Positions 11,319 to 22,109 of a DNA stretch of 64,000 nt are shown here, piece by piece (the stretch's first letter is position 1; each line of letters starts with the position of its first letter). The DNA comes from Sweltsa coloradensis (taxonomy: Eukaryota; Arthropoda; Insecta; Plecoptera; Chloroperlidae), in contig JAMZAV010000156.1 in assembly GCA_024449915.1 (NCBI GenBank), positions 124,001 through 188,000 of the forward strand. Direction: 5' to 3'. The notes under the pieces were generated by a model that did no database searches, was not told the DNA's origin, and was given only the letters and a program-made list of their open reading frames with translations. Both the position numbers and the translations under genes were made by a program.

Positions 11319-11394
11319 AAAAGGCTATAACTACTAATTTCTATAAATGTCCATAACGTTACGTTTAAATTGATGTGTTTCATTTAATTGTGAG

Positions 11395-11950
11395 TCACTC
11401 ACTACAGTCTAGTAAGCCATGCTGCGCGCGAGCTCCACAACGTCAGAGGCGGCAGCCGCCGCGTCACGCACGGACACAATAATTCATATGTCAGTCAATT
11501 TTCAACGTACAAAAGTACAATTTTGCAGGTGCACTCAGCACAATATGTACGTCATGTTTTATAGGAAGATAAATATGAAAAATGTAACTATTTTAGCCAC
11601 AAAACATCAAAATACAATTAATTTTGAAAATATATTATAATCTCGATAGGATTCATACATATGATGGCTCTAGTATAATATATAACACTAAATTTGCTAT
11701 GTATATCAATTGTCCATACAGTTAGCTTTAAATAGACGTGTTTCATTTAATTGTAAGTTGTATTCAGCGTCCACAAATTGAGTTTTAGTGAAAAATTGTA
11801 ATCACCGCCATTTTCCAAGATGGCCGCTAACGCACAAGGCGGATTTTGGCGGACCCAAAGTATGTTTCATAAAACAACATTCTTGAACGATCCTGAAAAA
11901 ATCAGCTTTCTCCTAATTTTGTCCGTGTTCAAATCTAAAATCATGCCACT
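11395..11950 (-). repeat. Right long terminal inverted repeat
   Basis: Reverse complement of 6702-7280, ending outward at AATCATGCCACT. The inner end carries CACTACAGTCTAGTAAGCCATGC, with the same GC-rich GGCGGCAGCCGCCGCG block near 11450. Confidence 0.9.
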
Positions 11951-11961
11951 ACTACACAAGT

Positions 11962-12095
11962 TGTCATGTTGGCTGAGCTCGAGAAAAACAGCTTATTATG
12001 CAGAACGCAGAGGTTTAGTGTGGATCACTTGGAAGCTCTATCGTTTGTCCTATCGGGTTGTGGTTTGCACAAAATGTTGAGTAACAACATAAAAA
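11962..12095 (+). repeat. Dispersed repeat, also at 39970-40115 reversed
   Basis: TTGGCTGAGCTCG, then GCAGAACGCAGAGGTTTAGT, then TGGAAGCTC, then ATCGGGTTGTGG form an ordered match to the reverse complement of about 39970-40100. The copy starts only about 12 bases outside the end of the long-TIR element, so that element may have landed in or beside it. No function assigned. Confidence 0.6.
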
Positions 12096-13692
12096 TTGTG
12101 CAATCAGTGCACATTTTCCAAAATTACTCACTTTTGTTGTTATTACTTATTACCCCAACAATCTTCAATCTACGCTGAATACGTCTATAGCCGTATTCGT
12201 AAAGTGCACGTGCGCCATTGCCGAATATGGATACTAGCCGTTTTCATGCCGTCGGCAACACAGATCACTCCTGCTCCGGATCATGACCATGAAACTCGTT
12301 CTAGTTATACAAAGTCCCGCTAGATAGCAGCACACTTTTTAAAAAAATGTGATTTCCGGTTATTTGGTTCATACAGGAGCCGTGTAAACATTGTTGTTTA
12401 AGATAACTATTATTATAGTTGGACAAGATATTCTCTCTGTACGTGTCTATGAAAATTGTGTGAGATTATGTTGAATAGCTTGGAGGAGATTGCGTTTTTA
12501 GTCCGCCGCTGTAGAAATAAATATAACCCTCGAAAACGGCTGGCATAGGGCGTGCGTAGGTGGGCGTGATGGCAATGTGTTACTTTATGCCACCAAACGG
12601 GTAATTGCCATGGTAGTAAATAGGCTAGTTATCTAATATGAGTAATTTCCCAAGCTTGTGTAGGAGAAAGTTATCTCAAATGTTAAAATGTTCTCTGATA
12701 GCGACGTGTGCTCAACTGCTCATCCTTACTCAAACAACCTCCCAAAATGAAAAAACTAAAAAGTCCTCCCCAACCGGACTTTTCTAATTTCTGAATTGTA
12801 GTTAATAATAACAATTACACCTACGCGAGTGTTTCCCGACTAACCAAATCGAGAACAACCTCCCAAAAATTAAATTATTTGGATAAAAATAAGAGGTAGA
12901 AAAGTGATCCAGAAAGGTTGTGAAATTAGAATATGGATTTGCCGATTAAGCGAATTTTTAAATTGACATTTAACATTGTAAAAAACATTGGACTGTACTA
13001 TTTACCATGTCAAAAATTGGTTCTCAGTTTATAGGTACAAATTTAAAAACAAAAAAATTGGATGGTGGAAGGACTAGTCCAGAAGTTACATACTTTCTTG
13101 GTGGAGGTGCCGGTCCAGACTTATCAGTTATCACTATTTAGTATTTACCTTTTCTTTTATAACTTAACTTTTTGATATCCCTTTAAGTTCGGTTTGAGTT
13201 TGAATTCGGTTTGGTTTGACATTTTTGTGAAGTTTGAAGTTCGATTTTCAAAACTATGAAAGTTCGAGTTTGAAGACAAAACAGTGGGTTTGCCCAACCC
13301 TACTGATGGCATCAAGTTCTTTCAAGACATACCGTATTACGAAGTGTATATTTTTTTCTTAGGGTACTCGTTACTCCTACGCAGTACCCAGTCACTTACT
13401 CTACTGTATTGATTATACTAGTATAGGCCTCGGGTATGTTAAAAATAGGTAATCAAGTTTAAAAGTAGGATGCGGCCAATGTGGCCATTATGTTCAGCCA
13501 TTTTTGATTTTCCAATGTTATTTATATCCCTCTCTTTAAAGTTTGAGTGATGAAAATAAGGTTGACGGCCATTACTCGATGGAGACCTATGATTGAGTAA
13601 ATAGTAAATACGTTTCTAGCTCATACCACTAGGCCTCCCTCGTTGGTTTAAACTCTGTTAAATCACAACTCTCTGTCTCTTCTCACCAACAG
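12096..13692. other. Last TRIP13 intron, right part
   Basis: AT-rich intronic sequence without a recognised gene. A SINE-A tail fragment on the + strand at about 12775-12865 carries ACACCTACGCGAGTGTTTCC and CGACTAACCAAATCGAGAA, matching 28310-28350. The intron ends with a clear acceptor, TCTCACCAACAG. Confidence 0.6.
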
Positions 13693-13849
13693 AAAGAGCG
13701 AGGGGCTGAGTGGGCGGACGCTCCGCAAGATTCCCTTCCTCGCCCACGCCCACTATGTCAAGCGCCCGACCGTCAGCCTAGAAGACTTCCTCGTTGCCTT
13801 GGACGAAGCCGTCGTGAAGCAGATCGCAGATCATAAGAGGTTCTTATGA
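13693..13849 (+). CDS. TRIP13: TRIP13/PCH2 AAA+ ATPase, last coding exon
   Basis: The first base completes an Arg codon split with the exon ending at 6595. Then follow 51 codons and a TGA stop at 13847-13849. KSEGLSGRTLRKIPFLAHA is the highly conserved sensor-2 and C-terminal lid region of TRIP13, and SLEDFLVALDEAVVKQ matches its final helix. The C-terminus (HKRFL) is a few residues shorter than the vertebrate protein by recollection. GC content is much higher than in the surrounding intron. The 7.1-kb intron before it is filled mainly by the long-TIR element. Confidence 0.95.
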
Positions 13850-13995
13850 CCTTGAACATAGGTCGCGGTAAGTTGCTGTGACGGCACGAGTCACTCATAG
13901 TCAATTACAGGTGGTCGATATGAATATGTAACCGTCAGAAATGTTACCCCAGCCAGGACTAGGGATGTATGACCACTTGCATATATCACCACTCA
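13850..13995 (+). other. Probable TRIP13 3' untranslated region
   Basis: Sequence directly after the TRIP13 stop. An ATTAAATAAAA stretch at about 13995-14005 could supply a polyadenylation signal, but it also borders the SINE-C tail, so the transcript end is uncertain. Confidence 0.35.
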
Positions 13996-14850
13996 TTAAA
14001 TAAAAAAAATTATTCCTATTTAGAGTCTACCCACTCAGTCACAGAACTGATTTTCAGTGGGGGATATTAAATTTAAAGCCAACCCTGCAGGCGCCGACAC
14101 CATCGGCAATCGAACAATGACCAACTAGATTGAGACCGGGATATTTTAAGTAGGAAACACCAGTCAATCAATCTGGACACAATTCCACCCAGGGACAGCA
14201 CCAGAATCAACAAGGCTGATTTGAATTGGTTGATTGATTGGATATTGGTTAACGTCTCATATTAATGCACTTTGGCTATTCGAGACGACGAGTGGTGATA
14301 GATGAGGATGAAGTATGAACAGAAGGGAGGAGGGGAAACCCGGTACCGGCACGTAGCCTACTCCTTTTGAAAAGTACCAAGGGGACCAACGGCTTAACAT
14401 CCCATCCAAAAGGATGGTGTAACCTTGACACCCCACTAACCCGGACTGCCGAGCAGACGTCGAGGAGAACGAAGCCGTTACACTAGCTCTTGAACCCTCC
14501 ATCTGCTCTAACCAGCGGTACACGTGAGTTTCAGGGCAGATCTGAGATCGGACACCCACTTTACCCCTGACCACGCCCAAAGGCTGCTTAACTTTGGTGT
14601 TCAAGTGGGAACCGGTTAAACGACCTCGGCTAAACCGCTGGCTGCTGATTTGAAACAAACTTAGAATTTATTATGTGCCTTGTCTTATTGCTAGGACCGC
14701 TCCAAAGTTACCGTTTACAAATTCCTATGCCAAGAACTGAACTGAACTTAAGTCCAAATTAGAAGTTAAAAACTTCTGCCTATAGCGGGTATCGAACGCT
14801 GGACCTTTTGCATTAGAAGCAGAGATGCTAACCACAAGACCAACAAACCA
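13996..14850 (-). mobile_element. tRNA-derived SINE-C, interrupted by a 5S-derived SINE
   Basis: Left tail AAATAAAAAAAATTATTCCTATTTAG and right tRNA-like head (reverse of GGTTCGATTCC-type B box near 14790) match the copy at 40715-41105. The two copies share ACCCACTCAG, a CTGATTTTCAGTGGGGGA hairpin, CCAACCCTGCAGGC, ATTTATTATGTGC and CTTAAGTCCAAAT. This copy is longer because a 418-bp SINE-D was inserted at 14226-14643. Confidence 0.75.
14226..14643 (-). mobile_element. 5S rRNA-derived SINE-D, full length, with 11-bp target duplication
   Basis: Flanked by perfect copies of GCTGATTTGAA at 14215-14225 and 14644-14654. Read on the - strand, the head contains CCGGTTCCCACTTGAACACC, AAAGTTAAGCA, GGGCGTGGTCAG and TGGGTGTCCGATCT, which follow the order of the 5S rRNA internal promoter (A box, intermediate element, C box). 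The body carries TTTGGATGGGATGTTAAGCC and the 3' end has TTGATTGATTGGATATTGG reversed, an (ATCA)n-type tail. The second copy at 38063-38346 is 5'-truncated. Confidence 0.8.
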
Positions 14851-14904
14851 CATTGCCTCGTATAGCAATAATTGAGCCTACATACATATGGCATTAATAG
14901 AGAG

Positions 14905-15078
14905 CAATGTTTGTCATCATCATTAACTGTTGCCACGTCCAACTCTGCGTTGGGTCGGCATTGAAGACAGGTCTCTCCATCTTCTTCTGTCCTGCCACCA
15001 TTCCTCTCCTTCAACCACATTCCAGTCTCCTCCTTGCTGTTCCACATCTTGTCTCACACTATTCTGCCATTTGTTAAG
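14905..15078 (-). mobile_element. RTE-clade LINE 3' end (second family)
   Basis: The - strand frame gives VRQDVEQQGGDWNVVEGEEW, then WWQDRRRWRDLSSMPTQRR and a TAA stop near 14923, followed by a short TGATGATGAC tail. This is the typical end of RTE-like ORFs, distinct from the family at 10088-11318. The element is truncated to about 170 bases. Confidence 0.75.
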
Positions 15079-15530
15079 CAACAAAAATCAATCTATCAAT
15101 TGAGAAGATGGCCACTCAAGCCATCAACTTTAGAGTTACCACCCACACGTTCAGGGAACCCATGCGTCCTTATTATCAAACATATACATATTTCTAGGGG
15201 TTATGGTATCACACTAGTGGAGTGTTTTTTGGGGAAATTTACATAATTACATTGTATTGAAAAACTTTGTTTATATTTTTATATACTATTTATTTGTAAC
15301 AACAATAAAACAAATCGGTATGCAATGCCAATGTGCTTTCTTCATTTACACTAGATTGCCATACTCTAATAATATTCTCATCTTAAAACGGACCTTGAAG
15401 GTGCTTTCTACTGGATGTTGAAGTAATAAGTAATAAAAATAAAAGGAATTTAAAGCGTGAAGATCATTAAATCTAAAATCTAAATTGTTATATTTCAAGT
15501 CCAAATCTAAGTTTAGTTTATACATCAATT
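15079..15530. other. Intergenic, no gene
   Basis: AT-rich sequence without recognised repeats or reading frames. Confidence 0.5.
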
Positions 15531-15531
15531 G

Positions 15532-15700
15532 GAGAAGGGTTGACAGGTTGGGAAAGAATAGAGAACATAAAGCCGAGCCTGAAGGGCTGGGGGCGACAAA
15601 ACTTTTCACCTGCTGATGTTGACTGCAGCTAATTTAATTATAGTTGTTTGTTACCTTAATCCAAGAAGTGTTTCGTCCTTCTGGGAGTGCCAGAAGGTGA
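15532..15700 (+). repeat. Dispersed repeat E
   Basis: GGGTTGACAGGTTGGGAAAG, then GCCTGAAGGGCTGGGGGCGA, then TCACCTGCTGATG and TTTCGTCCTTCTGGGAG recur reversed at 22165-22320, and the first part recurs on the + strand at 22553-22645. It is a dispersed short repeat of unknown class; no Pol III boxes were recognised. Confidence 0.7.
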
Positions 15701-17031
15701 AAAGATTTGTTGCACTTCGAATAAATATGTAAATGTAGACCTATAATAAAATAACACATTGTGACAATTGACATACATGCACACACTTACAGACAGACAT
15801 ACAGAGGGTGGCCCATTTTAAGTTTAGTTGCAAGACTCAGTTGATTCGTTCCCTTGTCTAATACTAATTTAAATGGAGATTAGAGAAAAATTCCATTAGG
15901 CATTATGATGGATTTGTTCTGATTGTTTTTCATTACCTCATTTTTGTGAACTGGAGATAGGTAGGCCCTACTACAAGATTCTCATTCTTCATCATTGATA
16001 TGTACCCTAGCTACACCCTAGTAGTATACCTGGCTGGTTAGCCAACTTATACCTACTTAGTTATTATCTTTATTTACATTGGCATTTGGCAAAGATGGTG
16101 GACAAAATGAACAATGAACGTACATTGTTGGTGCTCGGTATGACTGTAATACGTAGCTCAGCATCTATCAGGGTCGTCATGGCAACAACAATACTCACTC
16201 TTTTGATCTCCTATCTTCTCATCTCGCCCTCCCCGTCTTGTTCTGGCATTGTCAGGTCTATATTATTATGATCTCGTACACAAACACTAAACCTCACAAG
16301 TTGTAACTCAACTTAAATATTTAGTACTATTTACCTGCTACTTTTTTTTTGTGTACTAATCAGAAAATTTCTCTTGAAATAGGTAGCACTTTCATTGATT
16401 GTTTTACCTTTGAATGTAAACAGTGTTAAGAAAAGGCAATTGCCAATTAGCCAATTACTATTTAGTATTTAGTATTTACTTTACTAATGGAAAAATTATG
16501 TATTTTATTGCACATGAAAAACTACAGAACACAAATTAAGTAGCCCTAGTAGAAGCATAGGAAAGGAGTAGAGGTAGAAGCAAAAAGCTCTAATTTGTCA
16601 ACACAATTGTAAATTACATTGTCCAATTTAATAAGTAATGTTTGTGACACCATTTATTTATTTTATTTACCATATTTATTTGGTTTTGTAGTACATAAGA
16701 CATTTTCTGAATTTCTGTAGGCCTATAATACAACTTGCAGAAAATTACAGCATGGAAAAAAGAGCATGTTATTGTTTGTTGATTAGTAATGGAATGCAGT
16801 ACCTATTCAGTTTGAGCATGATGTAGGTAATATTTTTACTTTTTAGTACACTTCAACTTCATACATATTGTAAACGTGTAGTATTTAACTTGAAGGAAAT
16901 TATAGCACTCATTGAAAAAATACCATGTCTGTTGATTAATGGGTAAAGGATAATATAGTTCAGGACTGCATGATGTAACATTTTTGGTAAGCTTACACAA
17001 CACTTAATTGTGTACAAAAATAAATACCTAC
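15701..17031. other. Intergenic, no gene
   Basis: AT-rich with short low-complexity stretches. No exon, RNA gene or recognised mobile element. Confidence 0.5.
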
Positions 17032-17567
17032 TATAGTGTGGACCAGATAAGGTGGCGGTCGCCGAGGGATCGCAGCACTGTCGTCCACGCACTATGGCCA
17101 CAGGATCGGCAAAAAGTAGATAAAATAACGGTCTCTAAAACTGCTTTCGGAGAACAACACGACTATTTTAAAGCCAAGCCTTGCCCAATATTATCCTAAA
17201 AATAAAGTATTTATGAAGTGTACGAATAAAATCAAGACATTTTGATGCTCCTTAACATTGACATCACATCTGGCAAGGTTGGCATTATAAACAGCTGGAA
17301 CTTTGGACACACCATGACCAACAAGGCAAAAAAACACTTTCGTAATCGTGATTACTTAAAATCATTATTTGGCTAAAATACTGACTCTGTGGGACGAACT
17401 ACTTTATTCACAGCTTATAAAATGTTGATTTATGTGATAACATTTCACGATAACATGACCAAATACGGTAGGCCCTACCTAATGCCAGTTGTGTGTAAAT
17501 TGTCAACGTTGGCATCCGTGCTCTCGCTTGACCTTGACGCCCGCCAGCTTATCTGGTTCAACCTATA
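17032..17567. mobile_element. MITE with TATAGGTGGAACCAG-type ends
   Basis: Left end TATAGTGTGGACCAGATAAG and right end, reversed, TATAGGTTGAACCAGATAAG form imperfect inverted repeats. Inside them the two ends differ: one continues GCCGAGGGATCGCAGCACTG, the other CGTCAAGGTCAAG. The same pair of ends, in the opposite orientation, bounds 40381-41337. Both could be flanked by a TA duplication, but TA may simply be part of the ends. No transposase is encoded. Confidence 0.7.
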
Positions 17568-17967
17568 CTAAGTTCATTTGTTAGTTTTGACATGTCACAT
17601 AGGCCTTAATAATACTCTACAATTACATCTTTGTGTTTAGAAGGTGGGCAGCGGTGGGTTGGGCCTATCATCATCTTGGTTCTACATGTTTAATGCATGA
17701 TATGGAATGACTGAGTTTAAATGTTGTCTAAACTAAGGGTTAATTTTACAGTCTTGAGTCACTTTAATTCACCCTACTAACCCAACCCGTGTTCGCAACT
17801 GCATAGCAAAACTCAAACTATAGATTTGCAAACACCACAGTGGCTCATGCCATCATATATGCGCGCCTCCAGGCAGAGTTCATTCTCTGTTTTAGGGGCG
17901 TTCCGTAGATATGAGCAAAGTATCGAATCAGTTCTTGTAGGTAGCCGTGAGGAACACATCTCACTAT

Positions 17968-18085
17968 TTCATTGATCGGGAAACACTCCCGTTGGTGTAG
18001 GTATTTGCTCATTTTTAATACAATCCAGAAATTACAAAATGTATCCCGACCGGGGTTTGAGCCCAGGTCTCGTCCAACTCAGATT
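17968..18085 (-). mobile_element. tRNA-derived SINE-A copy
   Basis: Reversed, it reads GAGACCTGGGCTCAAACCCC (B-box region), then TAATTTCTGGATTGTATT, then ACGGGAGTGTTTCCCGATCA. It lies about 40 bases from an oppositely oriented copy at 18122. Confidence 0.7.
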
Positions 18086-18121
18086 TATAATGCAGACACA
18101 ATTCAGAAGGTAATAAGTTAC

Positions 18122-18232
18122 CACCCGGTGGTCTAGTTGGCTGAGGCGCCTACCCGGGAAGTGGGAGACCCGGATTCAAACCCCGGTCGGATAAGATTTT
18201 ATACATTTCTGGACTACGTATATTTAAAATAT
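18122..18232 (+). mobile_element. tRNA-derived SINE-A copy with best-preserved head
   Basis: GGTGGTCTAGTTGGCTGAGG fits a Pol III A box and GGATTCAAACCCC a B box, spaced as in a tRNA. The acceptor-like stretch then leads into the shared TTTCTGGACTACG body. Other copies are at 12775, 17968 (-), 27800, 28252 and 52165. Confidence 0.7.
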
Positions 18233-19638
18233 CCCCTACAACTCAAGGGCGCGGGATCGATATGACCTTGCCGCCCCACATCTCCCCGATCACTGGGGGA
18301 AAACACGTACGATACGCTCAGGCAACTGTGCCCATTGTTGCCACGGCTTTATGGTGTTGATAGGTCCAACACACATAGCAATATGCAGAGGCAGGTATTT
18401 GGGGTATACATTTTTTAAGTTTTTTATCATAGTCTAGTATTCCCAAAAGCGATGAATTGATGGTGAAAATAATTCAACATTTAGTTGAAAGCTCTATAGT
18501 CTATACTCTATACCTCTCTCCTTCCAATTTTTTTATTTTTTTATTTTGGGTGTAGGACCTTGAAAAAGAATTGCAGTTTGCAGTAAAATGTACATAGTTA
18601 TGAGAATTCCGAGGCAGGTGTTTGGGGTGGAACTTGATTGCATCTTTGGTTTTGTTCTGACCAAAAGCAAAGAATTGGTGTTCAAAATTATTCATAATTT
18701 GCGGTTTTTAGCGTTGAAAATTCGTTTTACCATAAATACCTGTCCCTGCACATTACACAGCAGATTTATAAAAACAATGACATGCATAGGCCTACAGACA
18801 ATGTACATATATATAATACTAACTTCAAGTTTGTGTATGCATCTACATTTCATAACATAAGCACAGAAGATAAAAATACTAAATAGGCCGTAAATAGTGG
18901 AGTTTTCTGCAGATTTATAAAACTTACTAAATTACATTAAAAGAAAGAAAGTTATATGGTCATTGGTCAATTGATTAACCACATGGTAGTCATAAACACA
19001 ACGTTTCACATACTGGTATCTAGGCACGTAGCTTTTTAAGAGATCAAGCAGTGTCCGTAATAGGTAACACATTGACGCCAACTAATGCACTAATTGTCAA
19101 GAAATTTCTAGGCCTACAACTTAGTTACAAAAAATGTATTGGACTGAATATAGTGCAATTTTTTTTCCGAAAATTCAATCTCAAATACAGCACTCGGACT
19201 CGCGTTATTTCCCCGCTCTAGCATTTAAAATAGCGCCTGAACATAGGCCACCCGCGATACAACTCCCGCGCATCGCCCCATCGATTCCAATTTTTTGGAA
19301 TCGATAAAAATTGGAATCGATGTCATACCTTAATTGGACTGGTGAACTGTGGTTGGCCTATGTGAGCTTGTGCTTGCTCCTGCACTGTTCAAAAACATAG
19401 GACTAACTAACATGTTCAAAATGTTTTGTTGTAAGAGTGAAATTTTAGGCTATATTCATTCATTGTATTGTAAATGAAGAATGTTTCTTGAAGGTACATT
19501 TTAATTTTAATAATTAATAATTTTTAAGAAAAACAAACAAAATAAATCAATTTTGATGTTTATTTTTAAAAAATGATTCCGAAAAATTAAGGGTCAATAT
19601 TATATCTGAGATCGTGCTATATTCGGTCCAATACGGTA
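18233..19638. other. Intergenic, no gene
   Basis: AT-rich. It contains a nested hairpin at 19280-19321, where ATCGATTCCAATTTTT and AAAAATTGGAATCGAT are perfect inverse copies with a further TGGAATCGAT half in between. No coding signal. Confidence 0.5.
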
Positions 19639-19744
19639 GTTGTCAGTTTTGTTATGTTAAATTAAAAGTTATTTGCTCTATATCTTCACTGAAAAATGCG
19701 TTAGATAACTTTTAATTTCTCTTTAACATAACAAAACTGTCAAC
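19639..19744. repeat. Foldback hairpin
   Basis: GTTGTCAGTTTTGTTATG at 19639 with AAATTAAAAGTTAT pairs with ATAACTTTTAATTTC...TTTAACATAACAAAAC at 19705-19744. The arms are about 34-40 bases with one small indel and the loop is about 32 bases. Likely a short foldback element. Confidence 0.7.
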
Positions 19745-19794
19745 TAATTTTTTATACACATTCACATATAGATACAAAAAATACTTAGTTTTGT

Positions 19795-20400
19795 AAGAAG
19801 GGTGACAGTGGGAGTTGCAAAAGGGGTGAGAAACCATTTGTATAAAACATTAGTGAGACCTGTGATGGAGTACGCAGGATCAATTTGGGATCCATACAGA
19901 GTTGGAGAGAAAGATGAAATTGAAAAGGTGCAGAAGAAGGCAGCCAGGTGGGTTATGGGGAAAGGGTTGAGATGGAGAGAATTCAAAGATGTAAGAGGGC
20001 TAATGATAAGGAATATGAAAGTTCTGGAGAATTGGTGAAAAATTTGAAATGGCAGACTCTGGAATGTAGGAGGAAAGAAGACAGATTGGCAAAATTCTAT
20101 AGAATTAGTAGGGGATTTGAAGGTTGGAATGAAATTGGTCAAGGTGTGAGACAAGGGTTATATTTGGGTAAGAATGATCATAGCTGGAAATGTGAAAGGG
20201 TTGGGTTTTAAAACTGATGTGGGAAAGAATTCCTTTTTGGGTAGAACAATAGTAGATTGGAACGGGTTACAAGGGGATGTGGTCGGGGAGAAAGATTTAT
20301 ATAGATTTAAATTAAGTTTAAGGGAGGGATAATAGGGAGAGAAATTCTGCCACCGAGTGGAAACTCAATTGCAGAAACAATAAACTAAATTATAAGATTA
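19795..20400 (+). mobile_element. CR1/Jockey-like LINE 3' end
   Basis: Frames on the + strand give YKTLVRPVMEYAGSIWDPY and VQKKAARWVMG (19850-19965), then after a frameshift WQTLECRRKEDRLAKFYRI (about 20050-20105), then NSFLGRTIVDWNGLQ and a stop after LSLREG near 20331. This is the standard RT C-terminus of CR1/Jockey-type LINEs. The element is truncated upstream of the thumb and has at least two frameshifts. Confidence 0.85.
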
Positions 20401-20701
20401 ATAACAAATCTGACATTGTCACTGGGTAAAATGTATTATAGTTATAGTCTATTGTCAGTTATTCAACAAGATACTGGTATCATGGAAATATCTAGGCTGA
20501 TTTATTATATTGATACAGAGTGGAGTGGTCACACATAACGGAAACATCGCGCTCATAGCACTATCAGGGTAAAAATGAAATACTACTTATGCCTTATGCT
20601 ACAATACGCATTATTTCTAGCTCGTGGTAGTACACGCTTTGAAGCGACATTGTGTCTACACAATGCACTACTTATTAACCTGGATATATTACAATAAACA
20701 C
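20401..20701. other. Intergenic, no gene
   Basis: Nothing recognised between the LINE tail and the Penelope-like element. Confidence 0.5.
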
Positions 20702-22072
20702 ATTTTTAAAACTTGACACAGGTTATATTTATTTTTATATTTGAACGATATTTCAAAGCTACTCCAGCTTTTTCTTCAGGTTCTTGTTATAGTTCTTCTG
20801 TTTACAGCCATAGCAACTTCTTTATAATTGTATTTCAAAGCACTGGTAAATTATAGCTTGGTTGACTGATTGAATTTAAATTATTATTTATTACAGCGGC
20901 TTCTTTGATTTTCCTCTTTAACATATCTTCCTCTTTTGAAATAATCTTGGTTTCATTTGATGCCATTTTATAGAATGATGTTCTCGACTTTCATAATGTT
21001 TAGCTAGCAATGAAATGGCTGATAATTTCTTGTTAACATTATTTTTGTGTTCTTGCGTACGAATGTTTAATGGTCTCTTTGATTCTCCAAAATAGGTCTT
21101 GCCAAGCCACAATCGCACGGAATGGCATAAACTGAATGTTTTGAATTTTGACACTCATTAAAAGGTTTAGCCTATTTGTAGTTAATATGCTCGATAAAGT
21201 ATTAGATGATTTGAAAGTTGTTCTAATGTTAAATGAATTTAGACGTCTTCGTAGATTTTCGGAATATCCAGGAATGTTTGGAGACAAAGAGTTTTTAATG
21301 GTTTCTCATCCCTGACCATATCCTGTTGTTTATTAACAGGAGCGTTGATACTTTTGTTAATCACCGTCTGTGGATATTTATTGCGAGTGAAAACATTTGA
21401 GATGTGCGAGAGTTCTTCCTTCAGACTCTGTGGATTAGAGCAGATGTTGTTGGCTCTAGCTGCCAGACAATTCACAATTCCTTGTTTGGTATGTAATGGA
21501 TGATTAGATTCGAAATTCAAATATTGTGACGTGTTTGTAGGTTTACGGTATATGGATGTTGTTAGTTTATTGTCTGATTTGGTTACCAGAACGTCAAGAA
21601 ATGGTAATGAATTATTCTTTTCAATTTCCATTGTAAATTTTATATGACTGCACTGCGAGTTAAACACTTCTAGTAAACCTTCTAACTCTTGGATGGAATA
21701 TGGCCAAATTGCGTAGATATCATCTACATAACGTCGATAAAACAGTGGAACCAGAGGTGCATCTGATAAAGCTTTCATTTCTAAATCATGCATGAAGATG
21801 TCAGCTAGAATAGGAGACAAAGAAGAACCCATAGCCAATCCTTCTTATTGTTTATAGAACTCTGATCCAATCTGAAAACAAAAAAAAGAAATCTGCCCAA
21901 GCTATGATTTACATTTTACCAGTGCTTTGGAATACAATATTAAATAAAGAAGTTGCTATGGCTGTAGACAGAAGAACTATAACAAGAACCTGAAGAAAAA
22001 GCTGGAGTAGCTTTGAAATATCGTTCAAATATAAAAATAAAATATAACCTGTGTCAAGTTTTAAAAACATTG
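20702..22072 (-). mobile_element. Penelope-like element (RT plus GIY-YIG), with inverted end repeats
   Basis: On the - strand the RT starts in the region FYKQ*EGLAMGSSLSPIL (about 21870-21805), then RRYVDDIYAIW (catalytic YVDD) and LPFLDVLV. After a frameshift near 21265 comes RRLNSFNIRTTFKSSNTLSS, and after another a GIY-YIG-type endonuclease with CGKTYFGESKRPLNIRTQEH-like residues split over frames (about 21090-21000). The last frame stops near 20868. About 165 bases at the 3' end (20702-20862) are repeated in inverted orientation at 21899-22070, the pLTR-like arrangement known for Penelope elements. The copy is 5'-truncated and dead. Confidence 0.9.
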
Positions 22073-22109
22073 TGTCTCTCGCACGGCCGGCTAGAGTAAG
22101 ATCAGTCTA

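Larger units (their letters stand above)
6702..11950 (+). mobile_element. Large DNA element with about 570-bp terminal inverted repeats
   Basis: The first about 575 bases (6702-7280) are the reverse complement of 11395-11950, at roughly 90 percent identity by eye. The outermost shared bases are AGTGGCATGATTTTA. Between the arms are remnants on the + strand of a protein from a large uncharacterised family common in invertebrate genomes, a second partial copy of the right arm, and an RTE-type LINE inserted in that partial copy. The flanks show only weak similarity (TCTAC, ACTAC), so no target duplication is claimed. The whole element sits in the last intron of TRIP13 in the same orientation. 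Confidence 0.8.
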
